From the NCBI GenBank assembly GCA_046331225.1, contig JAXLRF010000003.1:124001-188000 (forward strand): 64,000 bases of DNA, read 5' to 3'. The notes beneath the pieces are model-generated. The model made no database searches. It was not told the origin of the DNA and saw only the letters and a program-made list of their open reading frames with translations. This document shows positions 27,054 through 34,767 of this stretch, one piece after another. Every line of letters begins with the position of its first letter. The stretch's first letter is position 1. Made by a program: the position numbers and the translations under genes. Source of the stretch: VFMC01 sp046331225. GTDB taxonomy: Bacteria; Actinomycetota; Acidimicrobiia; Acidimicrobiales; Ilumatobacteraceae.

Positions 27054-27261
27054 CGTCCTCACCTCTCGTGACCTGTCGTGCACCGGGCGCCTTGCCCGAC
27101 GCTCGTCTCGTCGTCCCCGGACCGTCCGGGGTGACGTCGCTCACGGTACGAGGCAGTTGTGATGAAACGGTGAGCTCCCGGAGGGCCTAGCCTGACCGCC
27201 GCACATTCGTCCCGGTGGCCACGCAGCATCGAGGCTGCCCACCGGGGCCCTGGAGACCACC
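27054..27261. other. Divergent intergenic region before inositol-phosphate synthase
   Basis: A 208-bp divergent gap. On the plus strand a TAGCCT box (27188-27193) leaves a leader of about 60 nt ending in the GGAG RBS of the inositol-phosphate synthase gene. On the minus strand ACGGTA (27143-27148) reads as TACCGT, a possible -10 of the exported-protein operon. No convincing -35 boxes. Confidence 0.3.
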
Positions 27262-28578
27262 ATGACCCCAACTGTCGCTCCTGCCACCGGCCGCCTCGGC
27301 GTGCTCACGGTGGGCCTCGGCGCCGTCTCGTCCACGCTCATCGCCGGTGTCGAGCTCGTGAAGCGCGGCCTCGGCCAGCCCATCGGCAGCCTGACCCAGA
27401 TGGACACGATCCGTCTCGGCAAGCGCACCGACGGGCGCGTGCCGCTGATCAAGGACTTCGTGCCGCTCGCCGACCTGAGCGACGTGGTGTTCGGCGCGTG
27501 GGACCCGTTCCCCGACGACGCCTACGTCGCGGCCACCCGCGCCGGTGTGCTCGAGGGCGGCAAGCACATCGAGCAGATCAGCGAAGCACTGCGCGACGTG
27601 CGCCCGATGAAGGCCGCGTTCGATCGCGAGTACGTGAAGCGCATCGACGCCGACAACACCATCGGCACCGTCAGCAAGCGGGCGATGCTCGAGGCGATCC
27701 GCGAGGACATCAACCGCTTCCGCGAGGAGAAGCAGTGCGACCGCCTCGTGATGATCTGGGCGGCCAGCACCGAGATCTTCATCGAGCCGGGCCCGGCGCA
27801 CCAGAACATCGAGGCGTTCGAGGCGGCGATCGACGCGAACGATCCGACCATCGCCCCGTCGATGCTCTACGCGTACGCAGCGATCCTCGAGGGCGTGCCG
27901 TTCGCGAACGGCGCCCCCAACCTCACCGTCGACATCCCGGTGCTGCGCGAGCTCGCGATCGAGAAGAAGGTGCCGATCAGCGGCAAGGACTTCAAGACCG
28001 GCCAGACGCTCATCAAGACCGTCATCGGTCCGATGCTGCGGGCCCGCATGCTCGGCCTGTCGGGGTGGTACTCCACCAACATCCTCGGCAACCGTGACGG
28101 CGAGGTGCTCGACGACCCGGACAACTTCAAGACCAAGGAAGAGTCCAAGCTGGGCGTGCTCGAGGACATCCTCGACCCCAACAGCTTCCCCGAGCTGTAC
28201 GGCGACGTGTACCACAAGGTGCGGATCAACTACTACCCGCCCCGCGGCGACAACAAGGAGGGCTGGGACAACATCGACATCTTCGGTTGGCTCGGCTACC
28301 CGATGCAGCTGAAGATCGACTTCCTGTGCCGCGACTCGATCTTGGCCGCGCCGCTCGCGCTCGACCTGGTGCTGTTCAGCGACCTGGCCCACCGCGCCGG
28401 CCTGTTCGGCATCCAGGAGTGGCTGAGCTTCTACTACAAGGCCCCCATGGTGGCGCCGGGCCTGCATCCCGAGCACGACCTGTTCGTGCAGCTCGCGAAG
28501 TTGAAGAACACGCTGCGCTGGATGATGGGCGAGGACCAGATCACCCACCTCGGCCGCGAGTACTACGACGAGGTCTGA
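27262..28578 (+). CDS. ino1: Inositol-3-phosphate synthase (1L-myo-inositol-1-phosphate synthase)
   Basis: NAD-dependent enzyme of 438 residues converting glucose-6-phosphate to inositol-3-phosphate, precursor of phosphatidylinositol and, in actinobacteria, mycothiol. The NAD motif GLGAVSSTLIAGV lies at about 18-30. Others: GAWDPFPDDAY, SKRAMLEAI, SGKDFKTGQTLIKT (catalytic Lys region, about 247-260), MLGLSGWYSTNILGNRDGEVL, and DSILAAPLALDLVLFSDLA (about 357-375). The length is that of the longer bacterial branch, not the 360-residue mycobacterial type. RBS GGAG at 27252. Confidence 0.94.
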   Translation: MTPTVAPATGRLGVLTVGLGAVSSTLIAGVELVKRGLGQPIGSLTQMDTIRLGKRTDGRVPLIKDFVPLADLSDVVFGAWDPFPDDAYVAATRAGVLEGGKHIEQISEALRDVRPMKAAFDREYVKRIDADNTIGTVSKRAMLEAIREDINRFREEKQCDRLVMIWAASTEIFIEPGPAHQNIEAFEAAIDANDPTIAPSMLYAYAAILEGVPFANGAPNLTVDIPVLRELAIEKKVPISGKDFKTGQTLIKTVIGPMLRARMLGLSGWYSTNILGNRDGEVLDDPDNFKTKEESKLGVLEDILDPNSFPELYGDVYHKVRINYYPPRGDNKEGWDNIDIFGWLGYPMQLKIDFLCRDSILAAPLALDLVLFSDLAHRAGLFGIQEWLSFYYKAPMVAPGLHPEHDLFVQLAKLKNTLRWMMGEDQITHLGREYYDEV

Positions 28579-28644
28579 GCCGCCGGCTCACGCCGACCCC
28601 GACCTGTCCACGGCCCGCCGGTTCCGCCGGCGGGTCGTGTCGCG

Positions 28645-29163
28645 TCAGGCGCTGATCACCAGATCGAGCAGCACGTCGTGCGGCTCGAGCGGCAGATCGT
28701 CGACCACCTGCTCGTCGAAGCAGGCCCCGACGGTGAACGCCTGAGTGCGCGGCAGGAAGCGGTCGTAGTACGCCTTGCCGTGGCCGAGCCGTCCGCCGGC
28801 GAGCGTGAACGCCACGCCCGGCACGATCACCAGGTCGATCGACGTCGGATCGACGGCCGCCCCCTGCGGTTCGCGGATCCCCCAGACGGCGGCCTTGGTG
28901 CCGTCGCCGACGAGGGCCGGCTCGAGCTCGTCGCCGACGATGCGGGGCAGGACGAGCGCCTTGCCGTCACGTTCGAGCCGGGCGAACAAACCGTCCGTGT
29001 CGGGCTCGCTCGGCATCGAGGCGAAGGCCATCACCGTCCGGGCCGACGCGTACTGGGGCAGCTCGGCGATCCGGGCCCACAGCGTCACGCTGCGCAACGT
29101 CCGGTCGTCGATGAGCTCGCACGCCTGGCGCATCCGCCGACGCAGGGTGGGCTTGTCGATCAT
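28645..29163 (-). CDS. 5-formyltetrahydrofolate cyclo-ligase
   Basis: Cytosolic enzyme of 172 residues that recycles 5-formyl-THF to 5,10-methenyl-THF with ATP. ATG at 29163 (MIDKPTLRRRMR) is the family-typical start, as the N-terminal Lys/Arg-rich helix binds ATP; a longer frame from 29196 adds 11 residues without support. The signature VIVPGVAFTLAGGRLGHGKAYYDRFL occupies about 119-144 (quoted in part: PGVAFTLAGGRLGHGKAYYD). Divergent from the flavin reductase gene with only 62 bp between. Confidence 0.9.
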   Translation of the reverse strand: MIDKPTLRRRMRQACELIDDRTLRSVTLWARIAELPQYASARTVMAFASMPSEPDTDGLFARLERDGKALVLPRIVGDELEPALVGDGTKAAVWGIREPQGAAVDPTSIDLVIVPGVAFTLAGGRLGHGKAYYDRFLPRTQAFTVGACFDEQVVDDLPLEPHDVLLDLVISA

Positions 29164-29212
29164 CGGGGCAAGGATCGCACACCACCGAGGTGGCACGGGG
29201 AGCGGCCCCGTC

Positions 29213-29225
29213 TACAGTCCACGGC
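29213..29225 (+). promoter_or_regulatory. Leaderless -10 box of the flavin reductase gene
   Basis: TACAGT at 29213-29218 ends 7 nt before the ATG at 29226, with no SD in between. This indicates transcription beginning at or next to the start codon. Confidence 0.5.
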
Positions 29226-29720
29226 ATGTCGATCGACCCGAACAAGTTCCGGCAGGTGCTCGGCCACTTCCCCACCGGTGTCACCGTGGTGACGGGCATG
29301 CTCGACGGCGAGCCGGTCGGGTTCACGATCGGGTCGTTCACGTCGGTGTCCCTCGATCCGCCGCTCGTCGGCTTCCTGCCGATGGTGTCGTCCGAGCGCT
29401 GGCACGCCATCCGTGCCTCGGGTGCGTTCTGCGTCAACGTGCTCGGCCACGGTCACGGCGACCTGTGCTGGCAGTTCGCGAAGAGCAGCATCGAGCACCC
29501 GTTCGAGGGCGTCGCGTGGCACCCGTCGGCCATCACCGGCTCGCCGGTGCTCGACGAGGCGATCGCGTTCATGGACTGCACGATCGACGAGGTGTACGAC
29601 GCGGGCGACCACCACTTCGTGATGGGCCGCGTGGTCGAGCTCGAGCACGCGCATCCCGACACCGAGCCGTTGCCGCTGCTGTTCTACCGGGGCAAGCTCG
29701 GCCAGTTCCAGGGTCACTGA
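29226..29720 (+). CDS. Flavin reductase-like FMN-binding protein
   Basis: Protein of 164 residues of the flavin reductase (HpaC/DIM6) split-barrel family, which binds FMN and usually reduces it with NAD(P)H for a partner monooxygenase. Landmarks: FRQVLGHFPTGVTVVT (about 8-23), GFTIGSFTSVSLDPPLVGFLP (about 32-52; quoted as GFTIGSFTSVSLDPPL), FCVNVLG (about 68), and DHHFVMGRVVELEH near the C-terminus. No partner oxygenase is adjacent, so the acceptor is unknown. Followed after 2 bp by a DUF3054 gene. Confidence 0.88.
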   Translation: MSIDPNKFRQVLGHFPTGVTVVTGMLDGEPVGFTIGSFTSVSLDPPLVGFLPMVSSERWHAIRASGAFCVNVLGHGHGDLCWQFAKSSIEHPFEGVAWHPSAITGSPVLDEAIAFMDCTIDEVYDAGDHHFVMGRVVELEHAHPDTEPLPLLFYRGKLGQFQGH

Positions 29721-29722
29721 CC

Positions 29723-30112
29723 ATGGCGTCGCAGGTCGACGTTCGGCGCGAGGCGATCACCGCCGCGATCGCCGATGCGGTGGCCGTGCTGGTGTTCGTC
29801 GCGATCGGTCGGCGCAGCCACGACGAGGGCGGCAACGCCGTCGCCGAGACCGCGAAGGTGGCCGCACCGTTCCTGATCGCGCTCGTCGTCGGGTGGGTGG
29901 CGGCGCGGGCGTGGCGCCGGCCGCGTGCGCTGGCCACGGGCGTGACGATCTGGGTGTGCACGGTGGCGGTCGGCATGGTGCTGCGCCACTGGGTGTTCGA
30001 CCGGGGCACGGCGGCGTCGTTCGTGATCGTCGCGACGATCGTCACCGGCGTGTTCCTGCTCGGCTGGCGTGCAGTGGTCGGCTTCGCGGCGCGCCGCTCG
30101 GCCCCGGTCTGA
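29723..30112 (+). CDS. DUF3054-family small membrane protein
   Basis: A 129-residue protein with four hydrophobic segments (about 12-28, 44-62, 72-88, 98-118). It matches the actinobacterial/archaeal DUF3054 pattern: IADAVAVLVFVAIGRRSHDEG, then APFLIALVVGWVAA, GVTIWVCTVAVGMVLRHWVF, and SFVIVATIVTGVFLLGWR (first motif shortened to FVAIGRRSHDEG). The function of the family is not known. Directly behind the flavin reductase gene and probably cotranscribed. Confidence 0.8.
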   Translation: MASQVDVRREAITAAIADAVAVLVFVAIGRRSHDEGGNAVAETAKVAAPFLIALVVGWVAARAWRRPRALATGVTIWVCTVAVGMVLRHWVFDRGTAASFVIVATIVTGVFLLGWRAVVGFAARRSAPV

Positions 30113-30203
30113 CGCACTCGTCCCGACGACCCGGCGGACACCGACGGCACGTCGTCGGACGGCGACTACCATTCGGCCGTCCGCCGACCCGCAGGAGCAC
30201 CCG

Positions 30204-30644
30204 ATGGCTTCGATCCGCCGCAGCAACCCGAGCTCGACGCTCGTCGACGCCCTCGCGGGCGTGGCGCTCTTCGCCGATCTGCCCAAGCGCAAGCTGCAGC
30301 AGATCGCCGACATGTGTCGCGAGCACCGGTTCGAACCGGGCGAGGCGATCGTGCAGGAGGGCGACACGTCCGGTCGCTTCTACGTGGTGATCGAAGGCGG
30401 CGCCGAGGTGCAGGTGCACGGCCGCGCCGTGCGGGTGCTCGGGCCGGGTCAGCACTTCGGCGAGTACGCCGTGATCGATCGGGCGCCGCGCTCGGCATCG
30501 GTGGTGGCGCTCACGCCCGTGCTCGCCTACTCGCTCGCGCCCACCACCCTGCGCCCCTTGCTGAAAGAGGAGCCGGAACTGACGTACCGGCTCCTCCTCA
30601 ACGCCTGTCAGCGCATCCGGGCGCTCGAGAGCGCCGGCGGCTGA
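30204..30644 (+). CDS. Single-domain cyclic-nucleotide-binding protein
   Basis: A 146-residue stand-alone cNMP-binding (CAP_ED) domain with no DNA-binding region. FADLPKRKLQQIADMC (about 23-38), FEPGEAIVQEGDTSGRFYVV (about 43-62) and VLGPGQHFGEYAVIDRAPRSAS (about 78-99) give the beta-roll and phosphate-binding cassette; here the usual FGE-(I/L)ALL-x-x-x-x-RSA reads FGEYAVIDRAPRSA, with the Arg and Glu kept. It may be a sensor that regulates a partner protein. AGGAG RBS. Next to the tandem-repeat protein and GAF-protease genes. Confidence 0.85.
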   Translation: MASIRRSNPSSTLVDALAGVALFADLPKRKLQQIADMCREHRFEPGEAIVQEGDTSGRFYVVIEGGAEVQVHGRAVRVLGPGQHFGEYAVIDRAPRSASVVALTPVLAYSLAPTTLRPLLKEEPELTYRLLLNACQRIRALESAGG

Positions 30645-30653
30645 ACCGCCCCG

Positions 30654-30938
30654 TCAGGGGAGGCGGATCTCGTTCTCGCCGTCGACCGGCCCCTGGTTGC
30701 GCAGGCGGACGTGGCCCTGCACGTCGTCGACGTCCACGGCCGGGGCACGCAGGTCGGCGTCCGGGCGCTTGATGTGGCCCTGCACGTCCGCGTCGTCCGC
30801 GGCCGGGGCACGGAGGTCGCTCGGGGCACGCAGGTCGGCGTCCGGGCGCTTGATGTGGCCCTGCACGTCGGAGTCGTCGACGGCCGGGGCACGGAGGTCG
30901 GCGTCGGGGCGCTTGATGTCGTTGTCAGCGGTGCTCAT
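30654..30938 (-). CDS. Tandem-repeat acidic small protein (DLRAP / DVQGH repeats)
   Basis: A 94-residue soluble protein made almost wholly of repeats of about 21 residues, built as KRPDADLRAPAVDDSDVQGH. Three DVQGH(I/V) boxes and four DLRAP boxes are seen, one repeat having an extra SDLRAP insertion. No signal peptide or helix motif. The DNA is repeated too: a stretch of about 45 bp recurs at about 30744-30788 and 30826-30870. It faces away from the GAF-subtilase gene and converges on the cNMP-binding gene. The alternating short conserved boxes look like a repetitive precursor or scaffold, but I know no assigned family and the function is unknown. Confidence 0.7.
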   Translation of the reverse strand: MSTADNDIKRPDADLRAPAVDDSDVQGHIKRPDADLRAPSDLRAPAADDADVQGHIKRPDADLRAPAVDVDDVQGHVRLRNQGPVDGENEIRLP

Positions 30939-31036
30939 GGGGTCATCTTGTCACCGTGTCGGCGGCCGTTCCGTCGGCGTGCCGACGGAACCACCGTCTG
31001 GTCGCCGACACCCTCGACGCGACAGACTCACCGACC

Positions 31037-32269
31037 GTGCAGTCCTCCGACCTGGTCGGCCGGCTCGCCGACGTGCTCGGCGCGGCCCGTCGGCCCGGCA
31101 CCGATCCCGCCGCCAACGCGCAGGCGCTGACCGACACCTGCCGTCGCGCCCGAGACGGGCTCGGCGCGGCCGCGGTGAGCGTCGCCGAGCTCGACGGCGA
31201 CCACCTGGTGTATCGCGCCGCGGTCGGCGAGGGCGCCGAGGTGATCGTCGGGACCCGCCTCCCCGTCGATCGTGGGCTGGCCGGCTACGCGGCCGTCAGC
31301 GGTCAGTCGCTGTCGGTCGCACGCCCGGCCGACGATCCGCGCTTCGCTCGCGACATCGCCGAGTCGACCGGATTCGTGCCGAACTCGCTGCTGGTGATCC
31401 CGATCGTGGTCGACGGCGCCGTGCTCGGCGTCGTCAGCGTGCTCGACCGCGACGTCGCCGACCTGCCCGCATGGAGCGAGCCGTTCCACGACCGGCGCCC
31501 GGCGGGCGTGCCGCTGCCGCACCTGCGCCGCCAGATCCGCCGCGACTGGGCCTACGGCGACGCCCGAGGTCGCGGCGTCCGCGTGGCCGTGATCGACTCG
31601 GGCATCGATGCCGACCATCCAGCCGTGCGTCGGGTCGACCAGGCCGTGGTCGTGGAGCGAGACGACGACTCGGCGGAGGGCATCCGGTTCGTCGACGGCC
31701 CGCACGCCGACCTCTACGGCCACGGCACCGCGTGCGCGGCGATCATCCGCGAGCTCGCGCCCGACGTCGAACTCGTCAGCCTGCGCGTGCTGTCGTCCAC
31801 GCTGACCGGTAGCGCATGGAACTTCGCGCACGCGGTCGAGTGGTGTCTCGATCACGACGTGCAGGTGATGAACCTCAGCCTGTCGACGACGAACGAGCGG
31901 TACGCCGAGACGTTCCACGACCTCCTCGATCGTGCCGAGCGCCAGCGGGTGTTCGTCGTGTCGGCGATGAACAACGAACGCAAGCGCTCGATCCCGAGCG
32001 AGTTCGCCGGCGTGTTCTCGGTTGCGTGCGCGCCCGGCGTCGACCGGGAGACGTTCTGGTGGAACCCGATGGCGCCCGCCGAGTGGGGCGCCCCGGGCAT
32101 CGACGTGCCGCTCGCCTGGGCCGGTGGCTCGACGATCACCGCCACCGGCAACAGCTTCGCCGCGCCGGTGATCGCGGGGCACCTCGCGCGCCTCGTGGCC
32201 GCGCACCCCGGGATCACCGCGGCGCAGGCCCGCACCGTGCTCACCGCGCTGGCGGCGAACCCCGAGTGA
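31037..32269 (+). CDS. GAF domain - subtilisin-like serine protease (S8) fusion
   Basis: A 410-residue cytoplasmic protein (no signal peptide) from the GTG at 31037, chosen because CAGACT stands 8 nt before it. An in-frame GTG at 30956 would add 27 residues and leave 17 bp to the divergent gene. Residues about 10-165 form a GAF-like sensor (ALTDTCRRARDGLGAAAVSV, VGTRLPVDRGLAGYAA, LLVIPIVVDGAVLGVVSVLD). After a short linker the S8 domain follows (about 180-410) with the triad Asp in VAVIDSGID, His in LYGHGTACA and Ser in TATGNSFAAPVIAGH. An intracellular protease controlled by a ligand-binding domain is inferred; substrate unknown, the neighbouring repeat protein being a candidate. Confidence 0.85.
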   Translation: MQSSDLVGRLADVLGAARRPGTDPAANAQALTDTCRRARDGLGAAAVSVAELDGDHLVYRAAVGEGAEVIVGTRLPVDRGLAGYAAVSGQSLSVARPADDPRFARDIAESTGFVPNSLLVIPIVVDGAVLGVVSVLDRDVADLPAWSEPFHDRRPAGVPLPHLRRQIRRDWAYGDARGRGVRVAVIDSGIDADHPAVRRVDQAVVVERDDDSAEGIRFVDGPHADLYGHGTACAAIIRELAPDVELVSLRVLSSTLTGSAWNFAHAVEWCLDHDVQVMNLSLSTTNERYAETFHDLLDRAERQRVFVVSAMNNERKRSIPSEFAGVFSVACAPGVDRETFWWNPMAPAEWGAPGIDVPLAWAGGSTITATGNSFAAPVIAGHLARLVAAHPGITAAQARTVLTALAANPE

Positions 32270-32291
32270 CCGGTGGTGGCGGGCGTGCCGG

Positions 32292-32945
32292 TCAGCCGGC
32301 GCGGCGGCGCAGCTCGTCGGGTCGCACGATCACCACACCCCCGCGCCGCAGCGTCACCACGCCGTCGTCCTCGAGTTGCTTCAACACCTGGTTCGCGGTC
32401 TGGCGCGTGGTGCCGGCCATCGTGGCCAGGTCCTCCTGACGCACGGGGATGTCGATCGCGTCGCCCGAACCGCGGTACACCTCGGCCAGGTCGGCGATGC
32501 GGCGAACCACACGTCGATCGGCCGGCAGGTAGAGCGCCTCGAGCACCAGCGTGCTGAGCCGGCGCACCTGTGCGGCCATCACGTCGACCAGGAATCGCTC
32601 GACCGACGGATGGCTCGCCCGCAGCCGCTCGAAGTCGACGCGGTGCAACACGCGGGTCTCGACCGGTTCGAGCGCGACCACGCTCGCCGTCCGCCGCGAG
32701 TCGTCGGCCAGCAGCGCCTGCTCACCGAACGACTCGCCGACGCCGAGCACCGTGAGCGTGACGATCTCGCCCATCGGCGTCGACGTGCGCACCGCCACCT
32801 TGCCGCGTTCGAGCACGTGCAGGCTGTCGCCCACGTCACCCTCGAAGAACAGCGTGTCGCCCTTGCGGAACGAGCGACGCGCCATGGTCGCCATCACGAG
32901 CCGCTGCTGCTCGGCGGACAACCCCGCGAGCGCTTGCCAGTTCAT
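32292..32945 (-). CDS. Crp/Fnr-family transcriptional regulator
   Basis: A 217-residue regulator with ATG at 32945 and SD AGGAG. N-terminal cNMP-binding beta-roll (about 5-125): FRKGDTLFFEGDVGDSLHVL, GESFGEQALLADDSRRTAS, where the phosphate-binding Arg is doubled. A dimer helix follows, then a winged HTH (about 165-210): VRQEDLATMAGTTRQTANQVL, with recognition helix TTRQTANQVLKQLE. Ligand and targets unknown. It converges on the GAF-protease gene and is 46 bp downstream of ilvD on the same strand. Confidence 0.92.
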   Translation of the reverse strand: MNWQALAGLSAEQQRLVMATMARRSFRKGDTLFFEGDVGDSLHVLERGKVAVRTSTPMGEIVTLTVLGVGESFGEQALLADDSRRTASVVALEPVETRVLHRVDFERLRASHPSVERFLVDVMAAQVRRLSTLVLEALYLPADRRVVRRIADLAEVYRGSGDAIDIPVRQEDLATMAGTTRQTANQVLKQLEDDGVVTLRRGGVVIVRPDELRRRAG

Positions 32946-32991
32946 CGAGCTCCTGCCCTCGCCGATGGATCGGTGCCGTCGCGACGGACGA

Positions 32992-34707
32992 CTACAGCGT
33001 GTTGGTGATCGCGCCCGTCTCGGCACCCTGCACGAGCTTGGCGTACTTGCCGAGCACGCCGCTCGTGTAGCGCGGCGGGATGGGTGCCCAGCTGGCGCGG
33101 CGCTTCGCGATCTCGGCGTCGTCGACCAGCAGGTCGAGGCTGAGCTCGTGGGTGTCGATGCGGATGCGGTCGCCGTCGCGCACGAACGCGATCGGGCCGC
33201 CGTCGACGGCCTCGGGGGCGACGTGGCCGATGCAGAAGCCCCAGGTGCCACCACTGAAACGGCCGTCGGTGATGAGCGCGCAGTCGGCACCGCGGCCGGC
33301 GCCTTTCAGCGCACCGGTGATCGCGAGCATCTCGCGCATGCCCGGGCCACCCTTCGGGCCCTCGTAGCGGATGACGAGCACCGTGCCCGGCTCGATCGAG
33401 CCCGACAGGATCGCCTCCATCGCACCGTCCTCGCCGTCGAACACGCGAGCCGTGCCCTCGAACTGCTTCTGCTCCTGGGTGAGGCCGGCCACCTTGACGA
33501 CCGAGCCCTTCGGGGCGAGCGATCCGGTGAGGATCACGATGCCGCCCTCGGCGTGGATCGGATCGCTGAGCGGGTGCACCACCACCCCGTCGGGGGCGGG
33601 CGGGTTCAGCTCGGCGAGGTTCTCGGCCATCGTCTTGCCCGTGACCGTCATGCAGTCGCCGTGCAGCAGGCCGGCGTCGAGCAGGTGCTTCAACACCACG
33701 GGCACGCCGCCCACGCGGTCGAGGTCGCTCATGTGGAACTGGCCACCCGGCTTCATGTCGGCGATGTGCGGCACTTTGGCGGCGACCCGGTTGAAGTCCT
33801 CGAGCTCGAGTTCGACACCCGCCTCGTTGGCGATGGCCAAGAGGTGCAGCACGGCGTTGGTGGAACCGCCGAGCGCAGAGGTGACGGCGATCGCGTTCTC
33901 GAACGCCTCCTTCGTCAGGATCTGTCGCGGCGTGATGCCCGCGCGGAGCATGCCGATCAGCGCCTCGCCGGCGCGGCGGGCGTCGTCCTCGCGGCGACCG
34001 TCGATCGCGGGCGGCGACGCAGTGCCGGGCAGCGACATGCCCATCGCCTCGGCGATCGAGCTCATCGTGTTGGCCGTGAACATGCCGCCGCACGCGCCCT
34101 CGCCGGGGCACGCGTTGCGCTCGATCGCGGCCAGCTCCTCGTCGTCGATCTTGCCGAGCGCGTGGGCGCCGACGGCCTCGAACACGCTGGTGATGTCGAG
34201 CGCCTTGCCGTCGTGGTGACCGGGCATGATCGAGCCGTTGTAGACGAACACGCTCGGCAGGTCGAGGCGGGCTGCGGCCATCAGCATCGCCGGGATGCTC
34301 TTGTCGCAGCCGGCCAGACCGATGAAGCCGTCGAGGCGCTCGCCGTGCATGACGGTCTCGACCGAGTCGCAGATCACCTCACGGCTCACCAGCGAGGCAC
34401 GCATGCCCTCGTGACCCATGCTGATGCCGTCACTCACGGTGATCGTGCCGAACTCCATCGGGAACCCGCCGGCGGCACGCACCCCGTCCTTCGCGTGCTC
34501 GGCGAGCTTGCGGAGCGTCATGTTGCACGGCGTGACCTCGTTCCAGGCGTTCGCGATGCCCACCTGTGGCTTCACCCAGTCGTCGTCGGTCATGCCGATC
34601 GCACGGAGCATCGCCCGTGCGGGTGCCTTCTGATCGCCGTCGGTGACGTCGCGGCTCCGGGGCTTGACGTCGACGGGCGTGCCGGGTTCGGTCTGGTCAC
34701 TGGCCAT
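32992..34707 (-). CDS. ilvD: Dihydroxy-acid dehydratase
   Basis: Fe-S enzyme of 571 residues that dehydrates dihydroxyacids to the 2-oxoacid precursors of valine and isoleucine, completing the pathway of ilvBNC. The ATG at 34707 gives MASDQTEPG. Fe-S/active-site Cys are in TPCNMTL (about 59), GLAGCDKSIPAMLMAAARLD (about 129-148) and CPGEGACGGMFTANTMSS (about 198-215). C-terminal motifs: YEGPKGGPGMREML and ITDGRFSGGTWGFCIGHVAPE, with the Ser of FSGG as catalytic base. TAGCGT 7 nt before the ATG marks a leaderless promoter. Length agrees with actinobacterial IlvD. Confidence 0.96.
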   Translation of the reverse strand: MASDQTEPGTPVDVKPRSRDVTDGDQKAPARAMLRAIGMTDDDWVKPQVGIANAWNEVTPCNMTLRKLAEHAKDGVRAAGGFPMEFGTITVSDGISMGHEGMRASLVSREVICDSVETVMHGERLDGFIGLAGCDKSIPAMLMAAARLDLPSVFVYNGSIMPGHHDGKALDITSVFEAVGAHALGKIDDEELAAIERNACPGEGACGGMFTANTMSSIAEAMGMSLPGTASPPAIDGRREDDARRAGEALIGMLRAGITPRQILTKEAFENAIAVTSALGGSTNAVLHLLAIANEAGVELELEDFNRVAAKVPHIADMKPGGQFHMSDLDRVGGVPVVLKHLLDAGLLHGDCMTVTGKTMAENLAELNPPAPDGVVVHPLSDPIHAEGGIVILTGSLAPKGSVVKVAGLTQEQKQFEGTARVFDGEDGAMEAILSGSIEPGTVLVIRYEGPKGGPGMREMLAITGALKGAGRGADCALITDGRFSGGTWGFCIGHVAPEAVDGGPIAFVRDGDRIRIDTHELSLDLLVDDAEIAKRRASWAPIPPRYTSGVLGKYAKLVQGAETGAITNTL

Positions 34708-34767
34708 GCGCGTCACGCTACCGCGCCCTCCCCCGGTGCCCCCGATCCGTTCGGTAGTGTCGACGAC
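34708..34767. promoter_or_regulatory. 60-bp divergent leaderless promoter pair (ilvD / threonine dehydratase)
   Basis: Each side has a TAnnnT box exactly 7 nt before its start codon: TAGCGT (34720-34715) toward ilvD and TAGTGT (34755-34760) toward the dehydratase. No SD is present in either direction. The two boxes face outward from a 34-bp core without clear -35 elements, leaving room for one shared regulator. Confidence 0.55.
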
